Shown: in pieces, positions 35,078 through 47,079 of the stretch
How the letters are laid out: each line of letters begins with the position of its first letter
Numbering within the stretch: the first letter of the stretch is position 1
Assembly: GCA_028671895.1 (NCBI GenBank)
Contig: CM053795.1
Coordinates: 10,127,501 to 10,191,500 of the forward strand
Source: Oenanthe sinensis
Lineage: Eukaryota; Streptophyta; Magnoliopsida; Apiales; Apiaceae
DNA length: 64,000 nt
Reading direction: 5' to 3'
The notes under the pieces: generated by a model
Told to the model about the DNA's origin: nothing
Database searches by the model: none
What the model saw: only the letters and a program-made list of their open reading frames with translations
Translations under genes and position numbers: made by a program

Positions 35078-35332
35078 TTGATTTGAGTATATTCCAGTTA
35101 ATCAATTTCAAATTTGTTGGAGGGACAAAAGATCAAAGTTTACGAATTGTGACTGGGATCAAAAGATCTACAGCCGAAGATCCGGTCTTTTGAAGGAGAC
35201 CTCCACGGCTATTCTATCTCCAGACATCTTTCGGAGAGTGAAGCCCTACATGCACAGAAGGAAGAGTCTTTCAACTTCTGGTTTTTATGGAGGTGAACAA
35301 AAATGTCAAAATCATTTTACGGTACTCTTCTA
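35078..35332 (+). other. Possible orphan exon (unrecognised)
   Basis: One frame is open for about 84 codons without an ATG at its head and has coding-like composition (CDWDQKIYSRRSGLLKETST, then AILSPDIFRRVKPYMHRRKS). A donor-like GGAG|gtgaac lies inside at about 35292. I do not recognise it. It could be a lost gene's exon or chance. Confidence 0.2.
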
Positions 35333-37846
35333 GACTTTCTAAAACTCGCTATGTCCATGCAAAGTTTTGCTCGCCATGATTGCAAAGATGCTTACAAGAG
35401 GACCCGAAGGAGATAAAGACTGCCGGCATATAGCAGCACACAAGATGCTTGATGGTGATCTGATGACAGAATTAAATTAATTTTCACGGTCTCAGACAGC
35501 TCAGAACTAAGGGAAGTATACAAGTAGCCACTAGCCAGTAGTGGACCTAGTGTTTGCCTGTGTGAATTAGTATTCTTAGTTTTCATCTATATGTTCATCA
35601 CAGATGCAAGTTTTGTGCACTTAAATAAAATTCTGTTTCGCAAGTCTTTTTATAAAATATACTCCCAAATGTAATTGTCAAATGCGAAAATCCCTTTAAG
35701 AAAGATATTTTCAAATTAGACTTGTGTTTGTTTTTCGGTGTGATAGTTTTCTTACTCGATTCAACTTGGTGAGATTGCTTTGATGAGAGCGCAATAACTT
35801 TAAGAAGACATTTTCACTGATTCAGATTTTAATATCCTTTGTTTATTTTTATTTATTTATTATCTATTGGACTATTGCTACTGCTTTGCACAAAAATAAT
35901 AATATTTATAATTTGATATATTACTTGTTTTTACTTGTTAACACACAGATTGTTTACCAGACGGCCTTATGCCTACACTCCTTATTTTTGAGTTGGTCTC
36001 TGATGTCTTGTGTTTATTTTCCATGATATTTGGTCACAATTTTCAGGAAATAGATGTTTCTTAGTTTGGGGAAAATGCATGATTGTCCTTTCTTGAACAT
36101 TAGCTTCTTTAACTGCTAGAATATTGGAATGTTGAAAAATGATACATGACATGATGATAAATTCACACCTCACTAGGCCAAATTAAATTTGAATAACTTG
36201 ATTTTTAACATGTGTTGTCTCTGTACTAGCACTCTTGTGAAGTTGCTATGGTTTCACTTTCACATCATTATAACTAATTTTAGGTACAATCAATCATGCA
36301 TTTAAAGGCATGGACAAAGAGGAGGAAATTTCAACATCTGTTATATTGCTATGCATGTAAAGTAGGCAATATAAATGTTTTAGACATACACAGTATTTTT
36401 CTACGTGAAAAAACAGAGTATCAGATGTAGAGAGGTTAGTTACGTGATATACTGTTATTGCAGCAACTTTTCCGGATAACCAAACCAACATTAAGAATGA
36501 TGAGATATATGTAATTTTTGATACATGAATGAACTATAATAAAGAGATCCAAAATTTCCATTACAAAGTAATAAATTATAATAAAAAATTCGAATATATC
36601 CAATTCATAAGTAAGATTTGAATTGCTATGATATAATTAATATACATAAAATCTTGTATGTCCGCATGAAATTTATAAATATGTATCGCCAGCCTTGGTA
36701 TAGTTTTAAAATTTTATTTTCTTTTGCCAATTTACTCTGCCTAATGTCAATCACAGAACCGAAACTTGGTAAAGTTTATTGGCTTTTTGGTTTTGCTTTC
36801 TCTATTATGCAAGCCAGCGGTAAAAAAGCAAACTTTATAATTTCTTATAATTATACAAAAGATCATACTCAAGTTCATTCCCTTGACAGAAACTTACTTG
36901 TGCATCATTAGTAAAAAAGTGGTAGGTGAAAAAGTAAAGTTATACATGGTTGTTGAATCACTTTTAGTTGAGTGCTATGGCCTATGAGTACACACCAAAT
37001 TTAATACCACAAAATACAGTACACTAATTATCAAGAGTAAATAAAAGTGAAAAAATAGAGTTTGAGAATCGAAATATTAGAATGAACGATCAATACCCTA
37101 CCGGTTACCAATCCTTGTTATTACATTTATATTCTATTATGATTACACAATGTGTTCACATGTTTCTAGATTCCATTGTCATACAATCTATTATTATATA
37201 TTAAACGAGGACACAGTTGCAAAATTTGTCATTTTATTAGTAATGAAATGTTTGTTATACCCTTATATGTTGCATAATTACATATGTACCACTATTTAGA
37301 ATTTTTTATTTAAAAAATGATATAATTCTGACACTGATGAATATCAAACTAGGAATCTCGTGCTAAATAGTTAATGTTGAAACCATCTCATCTACTTCTT
37401 TTTCCTTTAAAAGTCTTAATACACAAATCATGAATTTTGTTTATCATGTATTAAAATTTTATATTATAAATGTATAAAAGTTATTTATTAATAATTTTTA
37501 AAATATGAGAAATGAAATTCGTATAGTTGAGTTCAATTTTTTTATTAGTACAAATTAAATATATTTTTGTGAAAGTTATAACAAATTTAGATTTTAAATA
37601 GATAAATATTTGGATAAAATATGGAATTGAACTATAATTGCGATATTAACACTAAAATAATAATATTATATAAAATAATATGTTTTCAATGTATATTTAT
37701 TTTAGAAATAGATAAAACAAATTAAAATATGAGAATAAATATTATATAAAAATACAAAATATTAAAATTTATTAGTCAAATTGTAAGCATTGAAAATACT
37801 TGAATTTTAGATGATACATTCTAAAAATAAAATATTACGATGTATA
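35333..37846. other. AT-rich intergenic stretch
   Basis: No supported gene. The 97-codon frame at 36618-36911 lacks family character. A diverged third copy of the 207-bp repeat unit described at 38371 lies at about 37255-37385. Confidence 0.4.
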
Positions 37847-37854
37847 GATATATT

Positions 37855-38207
37855 TAGGCTTCACAATGGGGCGGAGTAAATGGGTAATCCGCCCCTGACC
37901 CGCTCCGAATGGGGCAACTCCAGCCCGATTATATAGGGAATGAGGCAGTGACGAGAATTAACTATTTACCCCGTTAATATATGAGACAAGTATTGTATTT
38001 ATCAAATCCTTGTGCGGATTCTCCGCACTGCCCCAAATAAAATATATATAAAAATGAAAAGTTTTGAGTGTTTAATATTTGAAAGTATTATGAAATGGAT
38101 GAGGTATCCGTGAGGCGGGGATGATGACTAAAATAATTTCTCGCGAAAACCCCGACGGGTATGAGAAATAAGATCCCCGATCCGAACTCGCCACATTGAG
38201 AAGTCTA
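37855..38207. mobile_element. Small non-autonomous hAT element (353 bp) with perfect 8-bp TSD
   Basis: The left end is TAGGCTTCACAATGGGGCGG; the right end read inward is TAGACTTCTCAATGTGGCGA. GATATATT flanks both sides (37847-37854 and 38208-38215). The ends are GC-rich against AT-rich surroundings (CCGCCCCTGACCCGCTCCG near the left end, CCCCGATCCGAACTCGCC near the right). There is no coding capacity. The 8-bp duplication and TAG... ends place it with hAT. Confidence 0.85.
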
Positions 38208-38370
38208 GATATATTGATTCAATTATTAATTAAAAGAATATGAATTTATTTGAAGTCTTGAATATGATTTTATGTGTGTGTGTATATGTGTTTGTATTAA
38301 ATATATATTTTCATATAAAAAACTGGAGTTGAAATAAATGTTTAAATTCATTATTCATCTGTCTCATTCA

Positions 38371-38766
38371 GTTGTTCGGAACCTTAAATTTTGTATTATT
38401 ACATATGTACCATTATTTTAAATTTTTTGTTAAAAACGATAAAATTTATGTCATTATAGATATATAACCAGTAATCTCATGATATATAACCATAGTCATA
38501 GATTGCCGGTATGAAAAAAAATTGGATATTCTCGAGAGGTCGTAACTATGATAAAAAAATTTCATCCGTCTAACTTAGTTGTTCGGACCGTTCTATTTTG
38601 TATAATTACATATTTACAATTATTTTAAAATTTTGGTTAAAAAAGATAGAATTTATGTCATTATTGGATATTAAACCAGTAATCTCATGATATATAGTCA
38701 TAGTCATAGACTACGAGTGTGAAAAAAAAATGGATATTATCGAGAGGTCGTAGCTATGATGAAAAA
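38371..38766. repeat. 207-bp tandem duplication
   Basis: GTTGTTCGGA recurs at 38371 and 38578. The following text, including CAGTAATCTCATGATATATA and CGAGAGGTCGTA, is repeated in order with modest divergence. It is non-coding. Confidence 0.8.
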
Positions 38767-39617
38767 CCACAAGAATTTGTAAGTGCAAGAAAAAGATATA
38801 TATTCATGAGATGTTGTAATATATAAGTAGATAAAATATAATAAGCAATCGATTATATATGATATGTACAATTAAATAAACGAGTTTGAAAAATTATATT
38901 TAAAAATAAGATATTGGATTGTATATACAAAAATTTAGTAAATTTTGGTAAAAAAATTAAAATTTTTGTAAAATAGAACTTTTTACAATATATACATTAA
39001 ATTGTTGAAAATCAAGTTTAGTCAGAAAATCAAAATTAAAATATACAATAGTATATATATATAGTTGTATAATATATGTGTGATTTATTAATTATGTTTT
39101 AAATATTAATTTAATATTTTAAAACTTAGTATAGAATATATATCGGTCAATAAATATTTTAATGAAAATATAGATGCATTTAAAATTAAAATTTTAAAAA
39201 CAAATAATAACAATTTAATTAAGATAAACAATATAACTAAAAATAAATTTAATTTTACGATTATACAAAAAGAGGCCCGCGTCTTGCAGGGGCATTATGC
39301 TAGTAATTACTTTATTACTGTACCAACAAAAAAAAGGAGATGGTAAAAAGTACTAAAAAACAGCAAAAGAGTGAAAGGCAGTGTCATGTTATGTTTATAT
39401 AGTGTGGCCTTTTCAAATCATGAAAGCCTAAAAATAAAAATAAAAAAGTCAAAACTTTTTCTGAATTTCATGATATTATCCGACTATGACCCACTTTTTA
39501 TTGGCTAATTTGTTCATCAAAACAAAAACCAAAGCCCAAGTTAAATGTATGGATTTTAAGCCCAATCCAAATTCATGAATTCAACTTAAACTATCTTTAA
39601 GGCCCATTAACATACCA
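38767..39617. other. AT-rich upstream flank of the photolyase gene
   Basis: AT-rich DNA with nothing coding seen. The photolyase promoter must lie in the last few hundred bases, but I see no decisive TATA box. Confidence 0.4.
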
Positions 39618-40198
39618 ATGGCTGTAAGGCGAACACGTGTCCAATTTCAAACCATAACTTTAACCGCTTTATTTTTCCCTCCATTTTCTCCCAACTGTCA
39701 AAACCCTAATCTCTCTCTTTCTCTCCATTCACTAACCTTAACACCCCAGCGCAAGTTAGCACCTTCCCTATACATTTCAGCGCACGTTAACCCCTTCTCA
39801 TCAATGGCGATCACTCTACCCTCATCGACAACCATTCATTCGGGTCGAATTCGGGTGATCAAGAAAGCACCTCAGCCGTCCGATCAGCTTGTGGGCCCTG
39901 TTGTTTATTGGATGTTTAGAGATCAGCGGTTGAAGGACAATTGGGCATCGATACATGCTGTTGATCAAGCGAATAAAGCGAATGTTCCGATAGCGATAGC
40001 TTTTAACTTGTTTGATCAGTTCTTGGGAGCCAAAGCTAGGCAATTGGGGTTTATGTTGAGAGGTTTGGAGAAGTTGTGCTGTGAAATCGAACAGTCTCTT
40101 CGTATTCCATTTTTCTTGTTTCGGGTAAAATTCCAACTTTTTGCGTTTCTTGATTGATTTTTGTATGTTGAATTATGCAACATTGCTTATATGGGAAC

Positions 40199-40229
40199 TT
40201 TTATTATTATTATTATTATTATTATTATA
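40199..40229. repeat. (TTA)n microsatellite in photolyase intron 1
   Basis: About ten TTA units in a row. Confidence 0.9.
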
Positions 40230-41828
40230 TTGGATATGACATTGTCAAGCTTATATTGCATATACGATAGGGCCTAAAATGTACACGGTACATTGAACTT
40301 GTAAGTAGGGTTTTTGGATGGTGAGATGTATCATGACCTTACCCCTAGGAAGGGTAGTAGAAAGACCATATTAGTAAAGATCCCTGAGTTTTGAATAATC
40401 AATGTTGACAAATATGAAGATTCTTACAATTTTTTATGATACTTTTAAAAATTGTTCAGAAACTGCAAAAAGTAATCTAAAAGCGTCAAATAGGATTCAT
40501 AAAAAGATAATATTCTAAGGGAACAAATTAAGGCATGCAAATCAGAAGTATAAGATAGCATAAAAGGCAGAACACGAGCAAGTAGCAAAGTACTAGCTAT
40601 CGACCACCCTTCTCCCTTGTGTAAATTAACAATGCGCTAATTGAAATTTACCCTTTTATATTCATGATTATTTTCTCTGCTTTGTTGAGATATTCAGGCC
40701 ATTTCATTTTTAGGTTTATAATTTGAGGGTTGGTTTATGCAGGGAGAAGCTGTAGAGACAATTCCTAATTTTTTAAGAGAATGCGGGGCTTCGCTTTTGG
40801 TTACTGATTTTTCGCCATTGAGGCAAGTGAGGAGTTGGAAAGAGGAGATAAGCAAGAGGGTGAATGATTCAGTGGTGATCCATGAAGTTGATGCCCACAA
40901 TATAGTACCACTATGGGTGGCGTCAGGTAAGTTGGAATACGGTGCTAGGACTATAAGGGGAAAAATTACTAAATTGCTTCCTCAGTATCTGATTGATTTT
41001 CCAACTCCGGGGACTCCTAATAGAAATTGGGCTGGTTCAACTCGGTCAATAAATTGGGAAAACCTAATTTCAGATGCTGTGAGGTAAAATTGGCTCAGTT
41101 TTGTTGAAATCTGTTTTGGTAATTATTATTTAATATTACTTTAGTTTAGGCCGATGCCACTTTAATAAATGCATCTATCCTGTATCAAAATATTCAGTAA
41201 AGGGGCTGAAGTTCCTGAAATCGGTTGGTGTGAACCAGGAGAACATGCTGCTTTAGAAGCATTAAAGGGGACCACAAACGGGTTCTTGACCACCAGATTG
41301 AAAAATTATTCTTCAGATCGCAATAACCCTTTAAAACCCAAAGGGCTCTCTGGTCTTTCTCCATATTTGCATTTTGGGCAGATAGCAGCACAGAGGTGTG
41401 CCTTGGAGGCAAATAAAGTACGGAAGGTTTCTCCCCAGGTTGGTACTAAATACACTTGTCTTCATATATTGTATATTATATTAGTTATTGTGCGAGTTTA
41501 ACTGCACTTTTGCTATTGTATTTTGGACCAAAATTAATAAATTTATATATGTGTATAAATTAATAAACAGCTGTATGATATCTTCTGTGAGAACTGAGAA
41601 CTGAATAGAGAAACAAGAGCAACATAGCATGCCTGCTTATGTATTACCTTTCGTTTCTGTGGGTTGCCCGTTGCTGCTTTCTAACTAAAGTTTTTTTTTT
41701 CTTTCTTTAACTTCATATTCTTTATAGTTTATAATTCCAAAATATAACCTCTTTTCCAACATGAAGGCAGTTGATTCTTTCTTGGAGGAGTTAATTGTGC
41801 GGAGGGAACTTGCTGATAACTTTTGCTA

Positions 41829-41844
41829 CCACCACTCCACCAGC
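41829..41844 (+). repeat. 8-bp direct duplication causing the photolyase frameshift
   Basis: CCACCACT is followed directly by CCACCAGC; removing one unit restores exon phase. An 8-bp duplication altered at the junction is what excision of a hAT element leaves behind. That origin is inference; simple slippage is also possible. Confidence 0.7.
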
Positions 41845-43547
41845 CTAAATATGATTCTATCGAAGGGGCATGGGAGTGGGCTCGGAAGACCTTGATGGAT
41901 CATACATCAGATAAACGTGAACACATATACACGTGAGTGCAATTGCTCTAATTTATGGTTTTTCAGCAATTGCTGGGTAATTGATTGTTTTCTGTGTTCT
42001 ACATCTGGCACAGGAGAGAGCAGTTGGAGAAGGCGCAGACAGCAGATCCTGTAAGCTATCTTAGTTGATTAATGTGATAAATACTATTACACCTGCTATG
42101 ATACATTAATATTAGAATTAGGTACAGTTTTCATTTGTTGTTAATTATAATATTTGTCATGTTGTGTGATAATGACTTGTTGTATGCCTACACAGCATAT
42201 TGGTTTTAGATTCCTACACACTTACGCAGCAATTCGTTGAAATGTTAATGTGTAAGCGTGAGTTCGATTTACAGTGTCTTTGACTTGTGGAGCTTTTATT
42301 CCTACTTTCAGCTTTGGAATGCTTCTCAGTTAGAGATGGTTCATCATGGAAAGATGCATGGTTTCATGCGGCAAGTAACTTCTTATCACCCCTATTTTTT
42401 ATGCTGAGTTTCATTTGAAATTGTCCACATAAGATGCTAAGAAATGCAATGCTAAATTTTGGACTGTGTTTGAAAATGGAAGGTACAAATATTTTCAAAG
42501 TTCACATAGTATTCATAATCTGCTTGTAAAAAAACACATATTTAAGTAACCCTAATTTTCTTTTACTATAGTTGCTCTTAATAATTAAACGCCCGATTTT
42601 CATGATGGTTTACAAGTATTCAAATCATTGTTAAGGCACTGGTAGAGTCAGTAACTAGTTTATCAATTTGTGTGCTTGTTGTATGAGAGCATACACTCTA
42701 AGCTACAAAGCTGTGATTTTACTGATATATATAATTGATGGTTATTGTGTAAAATGTTCTTTCTAAAATAATGCACAGCTGTGAGTTTTCATTTTTTTAA
42801 TTTTCCAATTTTAATAACAATCTCAGGATGTATTGGGCAAAAAAGATTCTTGAGTGGACAGCTGGGCCTATAGAAGCTTTAGCTATATCAATATATTTGA
42901 ATGATAAGGTATCCAACTTCAGTTTTTGTTGCGAACAATAAACTCAAATCCCATCTAATTTACTTTATTTACCTGTAGTATGAACTTGATGGGAGAGATC
43001 CAAACGGATATGTCGGCTGCATGTGGTCAATTTGTGGAATACATGATCAGGTAAGGATGTCTAACTTTTGTTTATACTTGCAAGTTATTTTTTGAGATTG
43101 GTTCTTGGCTTCTTGCATCCATAAGCCGGTAAAGCAGACGCCTCCATGGACCACACCAGTTCTCCAGGCTAACATATTTAATTTTCATCTGCCCTGCAAC
43201 ATGCAGCTGTATGCATATTTCCGTATCTGCAAATAAATTTATTTCGTGTAAACACTAGAAAGTACTAAGTTTACATTTCTCCTGTACAGGGTTGGAAAGA
43301 GCGGCCTGTATTTGGAAAGATTCGGTACATGAACTATGCAGGTTGCAAGAGGAAATTTGATGTTGATGGGTACATTGCTTACGTTAAGCGGCTGGTTGTT
43401 GATATCAAGAAAAGGAAAGGAGAAGATTTGCTTAATACAAAGACAAAGGAACTCCGCGGCAATAGCCTTGTTTAAAGTTTACATACAGCCATTTTTACAT
43501 TCAGCTAAAAGACTTCAACTCCAATTAGCTGAAATGTTTTGAATCAT

Positions 43548-44158
43548 AGGGGGTTCCTATGACCATCAGTTCTCGGCCAAAATTTCAGTATGTAAATTGA
43601 CTTGGTTCTCATCTTCATGTCTAATTTGATATGTGCACAACATTCAATACTGCATGTATTGGTTCTATATTAATTCAGGTTTAAGTTATGCCATAAAAGA
43701 AATTCAGAGAAGAAGGCTGACAAGGAAGGAAGGTGCTAAAGAAGTCAGAGATGCATGCGATTTCCTTTTGTAAAGAAAGAAAGATGGAAGAGTAACATGA
43801 TGTGTATGAGAATGGCAAGGTTAAAGTTGGTACTTTCCTATTCAGTTGTTTGTCCACTAGGTTTTTTTTTTGCACTTTCACGTTAACTAGATCTCAAAAG
43901 CCTTATTTTTATCGTTCGACATCATTTCATAAAGTAAAATGGAGTTTAGTGATTTAATTTAATTTACAGCCTTGCCTTGATTTTGTGTTATTGAGTAGTT
44001 TGGCACATTTGGCTAATCACACCTGTCAATTTTATCCTGATGAACTCTGTGCTCTGTGTTCGTAAATGTACTTGACCCACATTTGCGGACACCATTGCTT
44101 ATTTATTCATATAGAGCCTTTTACTGCAGTACAATGCAACTTCTACGGCGACATCCAT
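43548..44158. repeat. Photolyase 3' flank, copy A of a local duplication
   Basis: This stretch aligns in order with 45862-46452: shared TTCTCATCTTCAT, GTGCACAACATTCAAT, AAAGATGGAAGAGTAACATG, GTTAAAGTTGGTACTTT, CAATTTTATCCTG and AATGCAACTTCTAC. Divergence is moderate, with several small indels. It is non-coding. Confidence 0.8.
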
Positions 44159-45861
44159 AATGACCCTTCATTTTAGATACCTACTGCTATATCGGATATC
44201 GGCTGACTGTAAGAGTGTAATTGTAAATATCATAGAACTTGGAGAAATCACCGGACCATGAGGTCCAGTCCACCAAAAGAAGTTATAGATCATTCCATTG
44301 AATGCACTGTCAACATCGGATAGCCTAGGGGTATCTCCATATTTAACTCATTTGTAACTTCTAACGCTCAATATTTTAAGTCATAATGTTGTGTTGTAGA
44401 AAACAAAATAGACACCATGCTGCACCTGAAATCAAGTACGGCCGGCATCGAAAATTATACTTGGAATAAGAAATAAATGCACAAATATCAATAATTACAA
44501 TCGAACGGCTTCTATGGAGTAGTTTTGGAGAAATACAATTTATATTACAGATCAATGCTTAAATTATTATCAAGTTCAAAGGCATCACAAAAGAATAAGA
44601 ATAGTATTTTGTCCGTTCTAAATTAATTGTCAATTTTTTGGGTCAAAATTGACCAAATTTTGATTGCGATTTATAGATTATTTTTTCATAATTTCAAAAA
44701 ATTATATTTTAAAGTTGAGTCTTTTTAGCGTGTATATGAGTACACATTAAGCGTTATTCCAATTTTTATGAGTTTGACTCATTTTATTTGGGGGTCTATC
44801 ATTATTAATAAATAAAAAGTTAATAAAAATATAACAACTAATTTTCTAATGTGTAACGTTCAAAATAAATTATATTTTTTTAATAATATAATTATTTTAA
44901 TTATATAATAAATATAATTTTCAGTCAAAAATTATGAACGTGGTATACTACCGAGTTCCTGTGAGTGCAATAATAGTCGATTAGTCTTCATTGCTCAATA
45001 AGATAAGAGGTTAGTTGAATCGTAGTTTTCAATTTCTTTGAACTGCATCATCTTAATTCGGTTTTATTAGTCAATCTACCACTTTAGGGTTTGGTTAATA
45101 ATTGACCTTTTGGTCATTGTATTTTTTAGTAAATCCAGGGCAGTGACAATGATAATGCATGATCAAAGAGGCGAGTTAGAGGCGATAAGAAAACTTAAAC
45201 GGCTGGAGTATTAAAAGATTAGGGAGGCGAAAAAGCTAACACTAATCAGAGGTGATAGACATTGAAGAGGACGACGACAAGTATCTATTTGAGTGAAGAA
45301 GAAGAAAAAAAGCAAATGCAAACTCAAGGGGTTTCTGATGATGACAGAAAGGAGTACAAAAGAATTATGCTTCGTGAAGGTGGTATTGTTAGGCGTAAAT
45401 CTGTAGAATGATTCCGTCGAGGCACTTTGCCATTTCAAACATTATTTGTGTTCCATGGAAAACAAAACATCCTTATGTAATGATCACATGGTTATTTTTA
45501 TACATTTGCCTTTAAATCAATCTCATCACTTTTGTTTATACATTAATATTATACTATACGTGTTTAAAGTTTTTGATATCTTTGCTGTACATGCATTATG
45601 CGTTTGTGTATTAACAGATATTTGTTTGAATCTGTGTTGCCTATGTTTCATTTTATGACGTAGAGAAATTTTCTCTAATTGGTTGTATCGGACAAAGAAC
45701 TGGTACAATTGGTTGTATCAGACAAAGAACTGGTACTGCTCAGGTTTGATCCCTAAGAGATATGTATATATGTAGTATGTTATCAGCATAGGTAGATATA
45801 ATGGGAGATGATTATAGGCATAAGCATTCTTTCAATCAAGCCTCCATCCTCAAACCTAATT
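44159..45861. other. Intergenic stretch with a short tandem repeat
   Basis: Mostly AT-rich. A candidate Stowaway-like fragment lies near 44608 (TTTGTCCGTTCTAAATTA). At 45677-45736 a 30-bp unit AATTGGTTGTATCGGACAAA... is tandemly doubled. An ATG-led 34-codon frame ending at a donor (MGDDYRHKHSFNQASILKPN, 45801-45903) may be a gene scrap of unknown origin. Confidence 0.35.
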
Positions 45862-46452
45862 ATGTTGGTTCCTTTGATAATCTCTTCTCTGCCAAATGTT
45901 CAGGTATGTATATTGACTTACTTCTCATCTTCATATGTGCACAACATTCAATGTTGCATGTATTGATTCTTTATTATTTCAAATTCAAGGTATTCCATAA
46001 CAGAAACATAGAGAACAAGGACAAGGAAGATACTAATAAAGTCAGAGATGCATAAGAGTGAATTTATAAAGAAACAAAAATGGAAGAGTAACATGACGTG
46101 CATGAGAATGGTAATGTTAAAGTTGGTACTTTTACTATTCATTTATTTGTCTACTAGGATTTGTTTACATTTTTATGCCGACTAGATCTTAGAAGCTTTA
46201 TTTGTATTGTTCAACATTGTTTCTTAAAGTAAAATGGAGTTTAGCGATTTAATATGATTTACAGCCTTGCCTTGCTTTTAAGTTATCAAGTAGTTCGGTA
46301 AGTCTGGGCTGTCTGGCTAATCACACATGTCAATTTTATCCTGTATGACTTTTGTTCTTTGTGTTCGTGAATGCATTTGACGCATATTTGCGGACACAGG
46401 TGGTTATTCATTTTGAGTCTTTTACTGCAATACAATGCAACTTCTACTGCTA
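45862..46452. repeat. Copy B of the photolyase 3' flank
   Basis: Partner of 43548-44158 in direct orientation, 2.3 kb downstream. Similarity stops at the string CAGTGGCGGATG (46455), which resembles a hAT terminal repeat (CAGNGGCGGA), so a transposon end may mark this edge. Confidence 0.75.
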
Positions 46453-47079
46453 CACAGTGGCGGATGTATGCATGGGTGTGGTGTGTCACATTAATTTTTT
46501 AATTCTTTTTATATCTATGGTCTAATGTTATCACGTGGCACAAATATCACTTCATTTCTAACCTTTCCCTCCCTCTTTTGACTTCCCTAATTCCTTGTTC
46601 TTGTTATTCATTTGTTATTTTTAAATTAAGTTCTCCAAAAAAAATTGCATCTTCAGCTGGATTTGGAACTGTTTGCAAGGGAATAATGCTAGTTCTCAAG
46701 TAACATAAGCTTTTAATGTTGAAAGAAGCAGAACAACAAAGTCTCTCATAGTAACTTTTTGCAAATCTTGAAATTTTGCAATTCGTATATTTTAATATCA
46801 TATCGTCAAAAAAAAAGCTGTGAAAAAGGCTTTCTAGAGGCTTAAATCAAGGTCAAGAATTTAGAAATAAGGTCATATTAGTGGCAAAATTACAATACAT
46901 AAATTTAGTTTGATCACTTAGTTCTGTACTGAAGTACAGAAAGGGTTCTAATCTATGAGTTTGTGCTTAATGCTGGTATTATATTTATCCCCTCACTGCG
47001 ATGGCGTCTTGGTTATAAACTTTTTCATGCGAACTTTGTGATGCCTTAATTGAAAAGTAACTAAAAATGATATATGGCT

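Larger units (their letters stand above)
39804..43475 (+). pseudogene. PHR: Class II CPD photolyase gene with frameshift in exon 4
   Basis: Nine exons: 39804-40124, 40743-41083, 41198-41438, 41767-41932, 42014-42050, 42312-42370, 42827-42908, 42979-43050, 43290-43475. It matches plant class II cyclobutane pyrimidine dimer photolyase (Arabidopsis UVR2/PHR1), the FAD enzyme that splits UV-induced dimers with light. Recognised stretches include VVYWMFRDQRLKDNWA, LKPKGLSGLSPYLHFG and PVFGKIRYMNYAGCKRKF. Exon 4 is 166 nt, while its flanking phases need 2 mod 3. The cause is an 8-bp near-tandem duplication, CCACCACT|CCACCAGC (41829-41844), just before QPKYDSIEGAWEWA. The shifted frame stops at TGA 41893-41895, giving about 343 of about 498 residues and losing most of the FAD-binding helical domain. 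Intron 6 has a GC donor (42371). An upstream in-frame ATG (39618) could add 62 residues resembling a transit peptide. It is a pseudogene, a natural null allele or a sequence error. Confidence 0.9.

Noticed and set aside
36618..36911. 97-codon + strand frame
   Set aside because: AT-rich composition, no recognisable domain, no promoter or neighbour supporting it.
38371..38766. CRISPR-like repeats
   Set aside because: There are two long diverged units with no short identical repeats or regular spacers, in a plant nuclear context.
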